From the NCBI GenBank assembly GCA_021816585.1, contig JAKAXL010000003.1, positions 81,013-145,012 on the forward strand: a stretch of 64,000 nt of DNA, written 5' to 3'. The notes beneath the pieces are model-generated. The model searched no databases, had not been told where the DNA came from, and saw only the letters and a list, made by a program, of their open reading frames with translations. This document shows, piece by piece, positions 1 through 7,417 of the stretch. The DNA is from Pseudomonadota bacterium. GTDB lineage: Bacteria > Pseudomonadota > Gammaproteobacteria > Burkholderiales > Burkholderiaceae_C. The translations under genes were made by a program, and so were the position numbers. The stretch's first letter is position 1. The number at the start of each line of letters is the position of its first letter.

Positions 1-218
1 AGCAGGTGCAGCAGCGACTCGTAGCCCAGCGGCTGCCAGCCCGCCTCCAGCGCGGCGCGCCGTGCCGTGGTCAGCGCCAGAAGCTGCAGTTGCAGCTGCG
101 GGCGTCGCCGGCGCAGTTCGTCCAGCACCGGCAGCAGCATCGCGACGTGGCCGCCGCCATAGGCCACCGCCAGCACGCGCTGCGGCCGGGCCGTCGCCGC
201 GCTCCCGGGGCGCGGCAT
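1..218 (-). CDS. Partial glycosyltransferase-like protein, N-terminus only
   Basis: An ATG at 218 opens a minus-strand frame that stays open to the left edge, giving about 72 residues. The N-terminus has an Arg/Pro-rich lead and then a hydrophobic strand ending in YGGGH (about residues 20-24), followed by an amphipathic helix. A glycine-rich loop after the first beta strand of a Rossmann half is typical of GT-B glycosyltransferases and related UDP-sugar enzymes. Its start overlaps the stop of the asparagine synthase gene (ATGA), so the two are translationally coupled in one operon. Function is inferred from this short N-terminus and from the polysaccharide context; another Rossmann-type enzyme cannot be excluded. 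Confidence 0.55.
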   Translation of the reverse strand, partial: MPRPGSAATARPQRVLAVAYGGGHVAMLLPVLDELRRRRPQLQLQLLALTTARRAALEAGWQPLGYESLLHL

Positions 219-2023
219 CAGGCGTCCCCCGGCGCGGGCTGGAAGCGTCGCGCCCAGATCTCCAGCGCCGCCAGCGCGCGCAACTCGCGCGTGTGGTTGG
301 CGCTGCCGTCGACGTGGCGCTCGAACAGCCGGCGCAGCTGCGCCGGCTGGAACAGCCGGGAGCCGAGCGCGTCGTCGGCGAACAGCAGATCGTGCAGCCA
401 GGCCTTGCGCGGACCCCGGAACCACTCGCCCACCGGCACCGTGAACATCTGCTTGCGGCGCATCGCCAGGTCCTCGCCGATCAACGGCTGCACGGCGCGC
501 TTGAACCAGTGCTTCTTGTCGCCGCCGGACAGCTTGGTCGAGCCGGGGCTGCGAAACGCCAGTTCCATCATGCGCCAGTCGAGGAAGGGCGTGCGCGCCT
601 CCAGCGACACCGCCATGCCCATGCGGTCGGGCTTGACCAGGTTGTTGCCGGGCAGCAGCAGCATCATGTCCAGATACAGCATCTGGTTCACGCGGTCGAA
701 ATGCCGCGCCTGGCGCAGCCAGGGCCGGGCGACGTCGCGCACGCTGTCGACGTCGCGCAGGCGCTGGCGCAGCCAGGGCTGCAGCAACTGCTCGCGCGCG
801 TCCTGCCCGAACAGCCCGGTGCGCTCGACCAGCAGGCGCGCGAAGGCCTCGTCGTCGAGCCCCTGCAGCGCCGGGTCGGCGAGCACCGCGGCATATTTGT
901 CGTAGCCGGCGAACAGCTCGTCGCCGCCGTCGCCGGTGAGCACGACCTTGACCTCCTGCGCGGCCAGCCGAGCCACTTCGAGCGTGGGCAGGAACGAGGC
1001 GTCGCCGTGCGGCTGGTCGCAGTGCCACAGCGCCAGCGGCCACGCGTCGAGCAGGTCGGGCTGCACGATGCGCTCGTGGTGCGTGGTGCCGAAGCGCCGC
1101 GCGGCATCGCGCGCGTAGGGCGACTCGTCGAAGCGCGCATCGTCGAAGCCGATGCAGAAACTGCGCACCGGCTCGCGCACATGGCGCGCCATCAGCGCCA
1201 CCACGCTGCTGGAGTCGACGCCGCCCGACAGGAAGGCGCCGAAGGGCACGTCGGCGCGCAGGCGAAGGCGCACGGCATCGTCGAGCAGGCCGAGGAACTG
1301 CTCCTGCCAGGCCCCGAAGTCCTGCGCCAGCGGCTGCTGCTCGGCCAGGTTCCACCAGCGCCGCCGGCGCGCGCCGCGGGCGTCGATGCTGAGCACGCAA
1401 CCGGGCTCCAGGTGGCGCACGCCCTCGAACAGGGTCCACGGCGGCGGCACGTAGTTGTAGGCCAGGTAGTGCTGCAGCGCGGCCAGGTCCAGTCGCGCCG
1501 GCGCCGGCATCGCCGGCAGCAGCGCCTTGATCTCCGAGCCGAACAGCACGCGCATGCCGTCGTCGTGCACGTACAGCGGCTTGACGCCGATGCGGTCGCG
1601 TATCAGGTGCAGGCATTCGAGCTGCGGGTCGCGGCGGTCGAGCACCGCGATCGCGAACATGCCGTTGAGTCGCGGCAGGAAATCCAGCCCCTCGCGCTCG
1701 TACAGGCGCAGCAGCACCTCGGTGTCGCTGTGGTCGCTGGCGAAGCGCACGCCGTCGCGCTGCAACTCACGCCGCAGTTCCACGTGGTTGAAGATCTCCC
1801 CGTTCTGCACCAGGGCGACGCGGCCGTCGTCGGACACGAAGGGCTGGTGGCCTCCGGCGATGTCGATGATCGACAGCCGCCGGTTGCCGATCATCGCTCC
1901 GGGCACCGCGAAATGGCCGCTGTCGTCGGGGCCGCGGTGGCGCAGCGAGGCGTCCATCGCCTGCTCGACGCGCGCATCGAGTCCGCCGCCGCCGCGGTCG
2001 AAATAGCCGTAGATCCCGCACAT
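218..2023 (-). CDS. asnB: Asparagine synthase (glutamine-hydrolysing)
   Basis: This 601-residue protein has the two-domain AsnB layout. An N-terminal class II glutaminase begins MCGIYG, with Cys2 as nucleophile after Met removal. The C-terminal synthetase domain has the PP-loop SGGVDSS at about residues 266-272 and a GDGGDELFAGYDKY stretch further on. It transfers glutamine amide nitrogen to a carboxylate using ATP, forming asparagine, or in polysaccharide clusters often amidating a sugar acid. It lies between a sugar transferase and a glycosyltransferase-like gene on the same strand, so amidation of an exopolysaccharide residue is a reasonable inference over housekeeping asparagine supply. 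Its stop overlaps the next start. Confidence 0.93.
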   Translation of the reverse strand: MCGIYGYFDRGGGGLDARVEQAMDASLRHRGPDDSGHFAVPGAMIGNRRLSIIDIAGGHQPFVSDDGRVALVQNGEIFNHVELRRELQRDGVRFASDHSDTEVLLRLYEREGLDFLPRLNGMFAIAVLDRRDPQLECLHLIRDRIGVKPLYVHDDGMRVLFGSEIKALLPAMPAPARLDLAALQHYLAYNYVPPPWTLFEGVRHLEPGCVLSIDARGARRRRWWNLAEQQPLAQDFGAWQEQFLGLLDDAVRLRLRADVPFGAFLSGGVDSSSVVALMARHVREPVRSFCIGFDDARFDESPYARDAARRFGTTHHERIVQPDLLDAWPLALWHCDQPHGDASFLPTLEVARLAAQEVKVVLTGDGGDELFAGYDKYAAVLADPALQGLDDEAFARLLVERTGLFGQDAREQLLQPWLRQRLRDVDSVRDVARPWLRQARHFDRVNQMLYLDMMLLLPGNNLVKPDRMGMAVSLEARTPFLDWRMMELAFRSPGSTKLSGGDKKHWFKRAVQPLIGEDLAMRRKQMFTVPVGEWFRGPRKAWLHDLLFADDALGSRLFQPAQLRRLFERHVDGSANHTRELRALAALEIWARRFQPAPGDA

Positions 2024-2081
2024 GGTGCCAGTAGCCGAAATACCTATTGTCGCTGCAGTCGATTCGCCGCGTGGCGCTTGC

Positions 2082-2639
2082 TCAGTTGCCGCTGTCGCGC
2101 AGCAGCTGCGCCGCGGTCAGCGCGAGGATGCGCAGGTCGCGCAGCACTCCGTGGTCGCGTGCGTAGTCGAGGTCGGCCTGCAGGCGCTGCTGCGGGGTCG
2201 CGCGCGAGCGGTACAGCGCCTGCGCCAGCCCGGTGATGCCGGGGCGCACGCTGCAGCGCAGGCGCCAGTCCTCGGCGCGGTAGTCGGCCTGCTGCGCGGG
2301 GACGTCGGGGCGCGGTCCGACCAGGCTCATGTCGCCGCGCAGCACGTTGAGCAGCTGCGGCAGCTCGTCCAGGCTGCTGCGCCGCAGCCAGCGCCCGACC
2401 CGGGTGATGCGCGGGTCGCCGGCGGCCGTGCGCTGCGGCCCGCGCGCCTGCGCGTCGACCACCATCGAGCGGAACTTGTACAGCCGGAAGTGCCTGCCCC
2501 CGAGCCCGACCCGCCACTGCGTGAACAGCACCGGCCGTCCGCTGTCCAGCCACACCGCCAGCGCCGTCGCCAGCATCGGCAGCGCCAGCACGAGCAGCGC
2601 CAGCAAGGCCAGCACGAGATCGAACAGCCGCTTGACCAT
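2082..2639 (-). CDS. Bacterial sugar transferase (undecaprenyl-phosphate sugar-phosphate transferase)
   Basis: The 185-residue protein starts with a membrane hairpin (VKRLFDLVLALLALLVLALP region) and continues with the conserved bacterial sugar transferase core: KFRSM, DELPQLLNVLRGDMSLVGPRP, and RPGITGLAQ. These enzymes transfer a sugar phosphate from a nucleotide sugar to undecaprenyl phosphate, the first membrane step of polysaccharide repeat-unit synthesis. It is a short PglC-type catalytic module without the extra N-terminal membrane domain of WcaJ/WbaP. The ATG at 2639 overlaps the stop of the aldolase gene upstream (ATGA). The same frame is open far beyond this ATG, but that extension is antisense to nothing recognisable and has no membrane hairpin before it. 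Confidence 0.9.
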   Translation of the reverse strand: MVKRLFDLVLALLALLVLALPMLATALAVWLDSGRPVLFTQWRVGLGGRHFRLYKFRSMVVDAQARGPQRTAAGDPRITRVGRWLRRSSLDELPQLLNVLRGDMSLVGPRPDVPAQQADYRAEDWRLRCSVRPGITGLAQALYRSRATPQQRLQADLDYARDHGVLRDLRILALTAAQLLRDSGN

Positions 2640-3466
2640 CAGGCGCGTGCGGCCACCAGGGTGCGTGCCGCCTTGCCGATGAGGTCGCAGGCGAGCAGGC
2701 GGTCGCTCTCCACCTCCTCGGCGCTGCGCCCGGCCAGCACCGCCTCGCAATGGCGCAGCCGGTCGAGCTGGGCGCGGTAGGTCGAACGCCAGTCGCTGTC
2801 CGGCGCCTCGAACATCTCGCGGTTGAAGGTGCGCGACAGGATCACGCTTTGCGAGCCCAGGCGCAGGTGCTCGCCCAGCACCACGCGCCCGGGCAGCAGC
2901 CCCTCGTCGATGCGCGCGATGCCGCCGAAGCCGAAGCGCAGGTCGCGCGCATGGGCCGCGCGCGCCACCCGCTCGACGGTGCCGTCGGCCAGCGGCTCGA
3001 ACATGAAGCGCAGTTCGAGCTGGCGGTGCAGGTCGTTGAGTCCGACGTAGATCTCGCTCAGGCCCGGCTGGTCGGCCCAGGTGTCCAGCGTGTCCAGCGC
3101 GCCGCGCGTCTCCAGCAGCGCGATGAGCCGCGCGCGCCCGCCGATCGCCTCGGCGCAGGCCTGCAGTTGCGCGGGCTGCTCGAACATCGGCAGCATCACG
3201 CTGTCGGCGCCGTGGCGCACCGCGTGCTCGACCTCGGCCACGCTGCCTTCGTGCCACGGGTTGACGCGCACGATCAGGTGGGCGCGCGGCGCCGCCGCGC
3301 GCAGCGGCGCCAGGTCCTGCGGACGGTGGTCGGAGATGAAGGTCCCGAGGCCTCCCTGGCGCGCCTGCTTGCCCAGGCTTTCCAGGTCGAGCATCAGACG
3401 CGCGACCCCGCATTGCACCGCGAAGGCAGCGAAGTCCGGAAGGTTGGTGATCTGGATCCAGTCCAT
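2639..3466 (-). CDS. HpcH/HpaI aldolase / citrate lyase family protein
   Basis: A 275-residue TIM-barrel-like protein starting MDWIQITNLPDF. It resembles the HpcH/HpaI aldolase family: a PMFEQPAQ segment after the HGADSVMLP strand, a LIALLETRGAL strand containing the metal-binding Glu, and a YVGLNDLH segment in the place of the usual GxxDL metal site. Members cleave or form carbon-carbon bonds using pyruvate-like or CoA-ester substrates with a divalent metal. In this operon it sits between the flippase and the sugar transferase, which suggests synthesis of an unusual sugar or ketoacid decoration rather than aromatic catabolism. The substrate cannot be read from the sequence. The stop overlaps the sugar transferase start. 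Confidence 0.75.
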   Translation of the reverse strand: MDWIQITNLPDFAAFAVQCGVARLMLDLESLGKQARQGGLGTFISDHRPQDLAPLRAAAPRAHLIVRVNPWHEGSVAEVEHAVRHGADSVMLPMFEQPAQLQACAEAIGGRARLIALLETRGALDTLDTWADQPGLSEIYVGLNDLHRQLELRFMFEPLADGTVERVARAAHARDLRFGFGGIARIDEGLLPGRVVLGEHLRLGSQSVILSRTFNREMFEAPDSDWRSTYRAQLDRLRHCEAVLAGRSAEEVESDRLLACDLIGKAARTLVAARA

Positions 3467-3489
3467 GGTCGGGGCGCCGTGGTCGCAGT

Positions 3490-4968
3490 TTAGCGGGGCG
3501 CGCCGCGCCGCCCGAGCGCCATCCCCAGCGGGTCCCGCCGCAGCATGTACCAGGCCCCGGCACCCAGCAGCGGCAGGACCGGGGCGGCCTGCAGCACCAT
3601 GCCGGACAGGCCCTGCACCGGCCAGCGCGCCAGCAGCAGCGCCAGCACGGCCAGCGCGACGCTGCCCAGCCCCAGCAGCAGCGCATTGCCGGCCTCGGCG
3701 TCGCCGGCATGGCGCGCCAGGCGCAGCCACAGCAGCGTGGTGGCGCACAGGTAGGCCGCGCCGTAGGCGGCCAGCGCGCGCCACCACCCCGGAGCGAGCA
3801 GGGCTCCCAGCAGCAGCAGCGCGAGCAGCCCGCCGCCATAGCCCAGCACCTGGTCGACGATGCGCCGGTGGCTGTTCAGCCGGGCCGCCAGCACCAACTG
3901 CGCCGCCTGCAAAGGCAGCAGCGCAAGAATCCAGCGCATCGAACGAACGAGCTCGAACTGCGCCTGCGCGTTCATGCGCCCCCAGCCGAACACCAGGCGC
4001 ACCCCCAGCGGGGCCGCCAGCATGCCGGCGGCTCCCAGCAGCAGCGCGATGCGCAGCATCGAGCGCATCCACTGCCGGCCGCGTTCGCGCGCGGCGTCGT
4101 GGTCGCCCGCCGCCTCGGCGGCCGACAGGCGCGCCAGCGCCAGCGCCGCCGCCACCGCGAACACCGTGTGCAGCGGCAACTCGCCGATGCGTTGCGCGTA
4201 ATGGAACACCCCCAGTTGCCCGGGGCCGTTGCGCGACGCGATGCTGCGCGCCGCCAGCGTGTACAGCACCGTCAGCCCCGACGCGGCAAGCGCCAGCACG
4301 ACCGCGCGCAGGCCCTGCGAGTCGGGCCAGCGGGCGACTCCGCGGCGCGCCCGTCCGAGCCCGGCGACCACGCGCTGCATCATGCCCAGGCGCGCCAGCG
4401 CGGCGGCCGCGATTCCCGCGGCCACCCACGCGAAGGCGTGCAGGCGCGCCGCCAGCACCAGCGAGGCGATCAGCACCAGGTTGAACACCACGTTGCCGGC
4501 GTATTGCCACTGCAGGCGCCCCTGCGACTGCAGCGCGGCGGCGCCGACCATGGTCAGCGCGCCGGCCGGCAGCGCGACCAGCGCGCCCAGGCCCAGCGCA
4601 TGCGCGGCCAGCCCCGCGTCCACCGCGTGCAGTCCCGGCGCCAGCAGGTGCACCAGCGGCCCGCGGGCCACCCAGCTGAGCAGCCCGGCCAGCGCGAACA
4701 GCGGAAGCGCCACGCGCATCCAGCGCGCCGCCTCGTCGGCCACGTCGGCCCCGCTGCGCCCGGCCATGCGCGGCACCATCACCGCCGGGACCGCGGCGCC
4801 CCACAGCAGCGACACCATGAAGTCGGGGTAGGACAGCGCCACCAGCGCCGCGTCCGCGTGCCCGGTGAGCCCGAACTGCGTGGCCACGACCGCATCGCGC
4901 AGCACCCCCAGCAAGCGGCTGGCGGCCATCAGCAGCAGACTCAGGGTAAAGGCGCGGGCGAGGGACAT
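3490..4968 (-). CDS. MurJ/MviN-like lipid-linked oligosaccharide flippase
   Basis: A 492-residue, very hydrophobic protein with about 13-14 predicted membrane segments. The N-terminal segment SRLLGVLRDAVVATQFG is the MurJ/MviN family signature (S-R-hydrophobic-G-hydrophobic-R-D). MOP-superfamily flippases move lipid-linked sugars across the inner membrane. Being first in an operon with a sugar transferase argues for export of the polysaccharide repeat unit rather than lipid II, although MurJ itself cannot be ruled out. About 23 bp separate it from the aldolase gene. The start at 4968 is the ATG that places SLARAFTLSLLLMAASR directly at the membrane entry. Confidence 0.8.
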   Translation of the reverse strand: MSLARAFTLSLLLMAASRLLGVLRDAVVATQFGLTGHADAALVALSYPDFMVSLLWGAAVPAVMVPRMAGRSGADVADEAARWMRVALPLFALAGLLSWVARGPLVHLLAPGLHAVDAGLAAHALGLGALVALPAGALTMVGAAALQSQGRLQWQYAGNVVFNLVLIASLVLAARLHAFAWVAAGIAAAALARLGMMQRVVAGLGRARRGVARWPDSQGLRAVVLALAASGLTVLYTLAARSIASRNGPGQLGVFHYAQRIGELPLHTVFAVAAALALARLSAAEAAGDHDAARERGRQWMRSMLRIALLLGAAGMLAAPLGVRLVFGWGRMNAQAQFELVRSMRWILALLPLQAAQLVLAARLNSHRRIVDQVLGYGGGLLALLLLGALLAPGWWRALAAYGAAYLCATTLLWLRLARHAGDAEAGNALLLGLGSVALAVLALLLARWPVQGLSGMVLQAAPVLPLLGAGAWYMLRRDPLGMALGRRGAPR

Positions 4969-5036
4969 GGTGCCGCATTGTCGCCTGCCGCGAAGCCCGC
5001 GGGCAGCGTCAGGGCCGCTGTGCCTGCGAGGGGGCT

Positions 5037-5065
5037 GTTCAAGTTCCGATTCCTGCGTGTATACT
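5037..5065 (+). promoter_or_regulatory. Likely promoter of tRNA-Arg
   Basis: A good -10 hexamer TATACT lies at 5060-5065, 12 bases before the mature tRNA start. The best -35 candidate is the weak GTTCAA at 5037-5042, 17 bases upstream. The placement suits a tRNA gene with a very short leader. Confidence 0.45.
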
Positions 5066-5077
5066 TCTTATTTCGCT

Positions 5078-5154
5078 GCGCCCGTAGCTCAGTTGGATAG
5101 AGTACTTGGCTACGAACCAAGGGGTCGTGGGTTCGAATCCTGCCGGGCGCACCA
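5078..5154 (+). tRNA. tRNA-Arg (anticodon ACG)
   Basis: A full cloverleaf: acceptor GCGCCCG pairs with CGGGCGC, and the D-arm contains AGCTCAGTTGGATAGAG. The anticodon stem CTTGG/CCAAG encloses the loop CTACGAA, giving anticodon ACG (decodes CGU/CGC/CGA after inosine modification). The T-arm is GTGGGTTCGAATCC and CCA is encoded at 5152-5154. It is followed 17 bases later by a strong terminator, so it is a single-gene transcript. Confidence 0.97.
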
Positions 5155-5171
5155 AAATTCGTTGCAAGATC

Positions 5172-5204
5172 AAGGCCTTGGGAGGCAACTCCCAAGGCCT
5201 TTTT
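5172..5204 (+). terminator. Rho-independent terminator after tRNA-Arg
   Basis: A 13-bp perfect hairpin (AAGGCCTTGGGAG / CTCCCAAGGCCTT) with a GCAA tetraloop, ending in a run of five T. It lies just after tRNA-Arg and is the boundary between core chromosome and the lower-GC module that follows. Confidence 0.92.
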
Positions 5205-5247
5205 CTCATGCCTGTTCGAAACTCGATCCGGCCGGCCGGCCGGCCTG

Positions 5248-5319
5248 CGCCGCGGCGGGGGTATGGGCCGCCGTCACGGCAAGCTCGGATTCGAAGCACG
5301 ACACACGGCAGCAGGCGCC
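5248..5319. repeat. 72-bp direct repeat, left copy (brackets RloAB-like module)
   Basis: The 72 bases from CGCCGCGGCGGGGGTATGGG to CAGCAGGCGCC recur at 7321-7392 in the same orientation with a single mismatch (ACACAC here, AGACAC there). The two copies enclose the two-gene ATPase/TOPRIM module and almost nothing else. No terminal inverted repeats or transposase accompany them. They could be recombination sites or homology left by insertion of the module. Confidence 0.9.
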
Positions 5320-5356
5320 TAGCCCAACTCTTGAAACGAAACGACAAGGATGCTGG

Positions 5357-5866
5357 CTACTGGCGCAGCAGCCTGAGAAGAAGATCGAGCGTCGCCTCCA
5401 TCCGACGCGCAGCCCGCAGCGCCTCGTCCCCAAAATGTGCTCCGTAGTTCCCGGAGTCGAGCCCATCACCGTTGACAAGGGGTGCGAAGCGGCGTTTGAG
5501 CTCCTCGGCGGTTCCTTCCGAAGGGCGGCGGACCGCGCGAAGCATCATCGCCTCGAACATCGGCCGGGAACGAAGGACGTGAATCCGATGGTGCGCAGCC
5601 AACCGAGCGACTTCTGTATTCCAGTCCGTATCGGTGTCCAACAGTGCTGCCACGGTGTCGTAATCGACGGTCCGACATTGCCGGATCGCTACGTCCACGA
5701 CGTGCGCCGCCCCCTTGCCGCGAGCGCATCTGACCGTGACCTGCAGGCCGCATCCGCGGGGAGCGTACAGCGCCTTGACATGTTTCAGGAAGGCCTCTTC
5801 CGTTTCCCCTTCGCCCACTAGAAGCAGCGTGGCGTATTGCCGGCGCGAAGGGGGCTTGGCCGCCAT
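5357..5866 (-). CDS. RloB-like TOPRIM-fold protein, partner of AAA ATPase
   Basis: A 169-residue protein. An N-terminal hydrophobic strand leads into GEGETEEAF (about residues 18-26), placing an acidic residue as in TOPRIM nucleases. A later strand ends LLDTDTDW (about residue 97), matching the second acidic TOPRIM motif. This arrangement is that of RloB/AbiLii-type proteins, which occur beside AAA ATPases in abortive-infection systems. The ATG at 5866 overlaps the ATPase stop by one base (TGATG); a GTG at 5869 is an alternative. Base composition is clearly less GC-rich than the flanking core genes. Assignment rests on motif order and gene pairing; DUF4276 or OLD-type TOPRIM are near alternatives. 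Confidence 0.6.
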   Translation of the reverse strand: MAAKPPSRRQYATLLLVGEGETEEAFLKHVKALYAPRGCGLQVTVRCARGKGAAHVVDVAIRQCRTVDYDTVAALLDTDTDWNTEVARLAAHHRIHVLRSRPMFEAMMLRAVRRPSEGTAEELKRRFAPLVNGDGLDSGNYGAHFGDEALRAARRMEATLDLLLRLLRQ

Positions 5867-7059
5867 CACAGATTGGGCACCGCGCCGAAGGCGCCGGCCA
5901 TGTACTTGGCATACAGGCTGACGTCCGATCGTACGCCCTCGATTCGATCGAGACGAATCGCGCTGCTTTCACAGTCCTCATTCTTCTCGCTTAGCATCAC
6001 CTGACGCTTGTCGAGCAGGTTCAGCACCTCAATCGCATGGCTGCTGAACAGGAGTTGGGCGTTGTGCGGGTTGGTCTTCCGGCTGGCGAACAGGCCCAGA
6101 ATGGCGTCCAGCATGTGGGGGTGCAAGTCGCTTTCGAATTCGTCGACCACGGCCACGGCACCACGACTCAGTGCCGGCAGCAGGAAAGACAGGAGTGAGA
6201 ATGCGCTCTTCGTGCCGTTCGATTCCAGGAGAAGCGGCAGGACATACTCTTGCCCGTGGCTCTTGTGGTGACCGAACGGTATCCAGATCTTCTGCTTCTG
6301 GTTGGGCTCCAATGGATTCGTGGTGAGCTCGCCCTCCCTGACGTCCACACCTGACAAGCCCAGGTCCCAACTGCACAGAAGGCGCTCCATCTCGGCGCGC
6401 AACGGTGCACTGGACTGGAAACCCCTGGCCGCCTCCAGCACACCCAGGTCGCCGCTGTTGACGCGACCCGACACTCCGATGTTGCTGTAGACGGTGGGCG
6501 CCGCAATCCGAAGTGCCAGCGGTACGCCATACTGCGCTGCCCACGAAATCAGGGAGACGTTGGGGCGTGCTTCGACGGCCTTCGCCGGATCCAGGCCAAA
6601 GTCCTGCTGTCGGACGACGTAGGCGCCGGCAGCCTCGTCCCAGTCACGCGTGAACACGTAGCGGAAGCGCTCATGCTTGCGGTACAGCGCTTCGTGCAGC
6701 ACTCGCTGGGGTGTGCAGCGCAGAACGTATCGCCATAGCTGTCCGTCGGCATCGGCCTCGCACTCGATCTCCATGGGCTCGGCCGCGCTGGCGAAGTGCA
6801 GGTGAACAGGGATGTCAGCGCCGACCTGTGCCTGGTGGAACGAGGACGTGAAAAACCAGCCGAGGAAGGCCAGGGGCTTGAGCAGGGCTGTCTTGCCAGA
6901 GCCGTTCGCACCGATGACGCCCAGCACCTTGGCAACGCGCTGACCCGTGCCACATGTCGCGATCCAGTCGGTGTCGGGCGCCCGATCGTTGACCCGCAGG
7001 TCGACTTCGACGCGCTTTCGGAAGGACTGAAAATTGGTCGCCGCGTAGCTGTGCAGCAT
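5866..7059 (-). CDS. AAA family ATPase (RloA/AbiL-type), putative defence sensor
   Basis: A 397-residue ABC/SMC-type AAA ATPase. The N-terminal strand-turn NFQSF is followed by the Walker A GANGSGKT (residues 50-57), a signature-like ESNGTKSAFSLL, the Walker B AVAVVDEFESDLHP, and a H-switch FSSHAIEVL. The long insert between Walker A and signature, with no coiled coil, is typical of RloA/AbiLi and AAA_21-type defence ATPases. In such pairs the ATPase is thought to sense or license the nuclease partner. It is first in a two-gene operon with the RloB-like gene and has GAGG 9 bases before its ATG. A perfect palindrome lies 21 bases upstream of the start. A defence role is inferred, not shown. 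Confidence 0.7.
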   Translation of the reverse strand: MLHSYAATNFQSFRKRVEVDLRVNDRAPDTDWIATCGTGQRVAKVLGVIGANGSGKTALLKPLAFLGWFFTSSFHQAQVGADIPVHLHFASAAEPMEIECEADADGQLWRYVLRCTPQRVLHEALYRKHERFRYVFTRDWDEAAGAYVVRQQDFGLDPAKAVEARPNVSLISWAAQYGVPLALRIAAPTVYSNIGVSGRVNSGDLGVLEAARGFQSSAPLRAEMERLLCSWDLGLSGVDVREGELTTNPLEPNQKQKIWIPFGHHKSHGQEYVLPLLLESNGTKSAFSLLSFLLPALSRGAVAVVDEFESDLHPHMLDAILGLFASRKTNPHNAQLLFSSHAIEVLNLLDKRQVMLSEKNEDCESSAIRLDRIEGVRSDVSLYAKYMAGAFGAVPNL

Positions 7060-7080
7060 GAAGACCTCGGCTAACTAAAT

Positions 7081-7104
7081 TTTCGCACGATAATTCGTGC
7101 GAAA
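7081..7104. promoter_or_regulatory. Perfect 10-bp palindrome upstream of AAA ATPase, candidate operator
   Basis: TTTCGCACGA and TCGTGCGAAA form a perfect 10-bp inverted repeat around TAAT. It sits in the AT-rich leader of the ATPase gene, 21 bases from the start codon, where a dimeric repressor would block transcription. No regulator gene is adjacent. Confidence 0.55.
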
Positions 7105-7320
7105 TGGTCTTAGTGTACTCCTTGAGGAGCGGCCGTGCGACGGCCGCTTCCGGCGTGCGGCAGGCTTCCTTGGAGAGGGCAGTGTTCGAAGACGAGCCCG
7201 GAGTCAACTGGATGCTCTACCTGCCGTGCGTGCTCACCGCGCAGCAGGTACCCGAGGCGGCAGCGCTGGTTCCGGTGGACGACGCACGGGGTCGGCGCCT
7301 GGGCACTTTCTCCGGCCGGC
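7105..7320. other. Short region with possible gene remnant between palindrome and right repeat
   Basis: No complete gene is recognised. On the plus strand one frame reads FEDEPGVNWMLYLPCVLTAQ and continues to a VPVDDARGRR stretch, which has ordinary protein composition, but the frame then runs into the 72-bp repeat and loses any such character. It may be the tail of a gene that was cut when the repeat-bracketed module arrived. A small inverted repeat (CGGCCGTGCGACGGCCG) lies at about 7130-7146. Confidence 0.25.
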
Positions 7321-7392
7321 CGCCGCGGCGGGGGTATGGGCCGCCGTCACGGCAAGCTCGGATTCGAAGCACGAGACACGGCAGCAGGCGCC
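7321..7392. repeat. 72-bp direct repeat, right copy
   Basis: Same orientation as the copy at 5248-5319, 71 of 72 bases identical. It ends 25 bases before the stop codon of the NUDIX gene, so it marks the right boundary of the inserted module. Confidence 0.9.
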
Positions 7393-7417
7393 GACGATGC
7401 CCCGACCGTTCCGCCAC

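Noticed and set aside
62..2236. Very long open frames opposite asnB, gcvP (25848-29060 minus) and lon (47105-49714 minus)
   Set aside because: They are antisense to genes with clear conserved motifs and are an effect of high GC third positions; they show no recognisable domain and have repetitive, Arg/His/Gln-rich composition.
5248..5319. 72-bp repeat as a tRNA fragment (GATTCGAAGC resembles a T-loop)
   Set aside because: No matching acceptor or T-stem pairing, and it does not match the adjacent tRNA-Arg.
5310..5335. Integron attC-like end (GCCCAAC after the left 72-bp repeat)
   Set aside because: No matching GTTRRRY end or folded attC structure was found at the other boundary.
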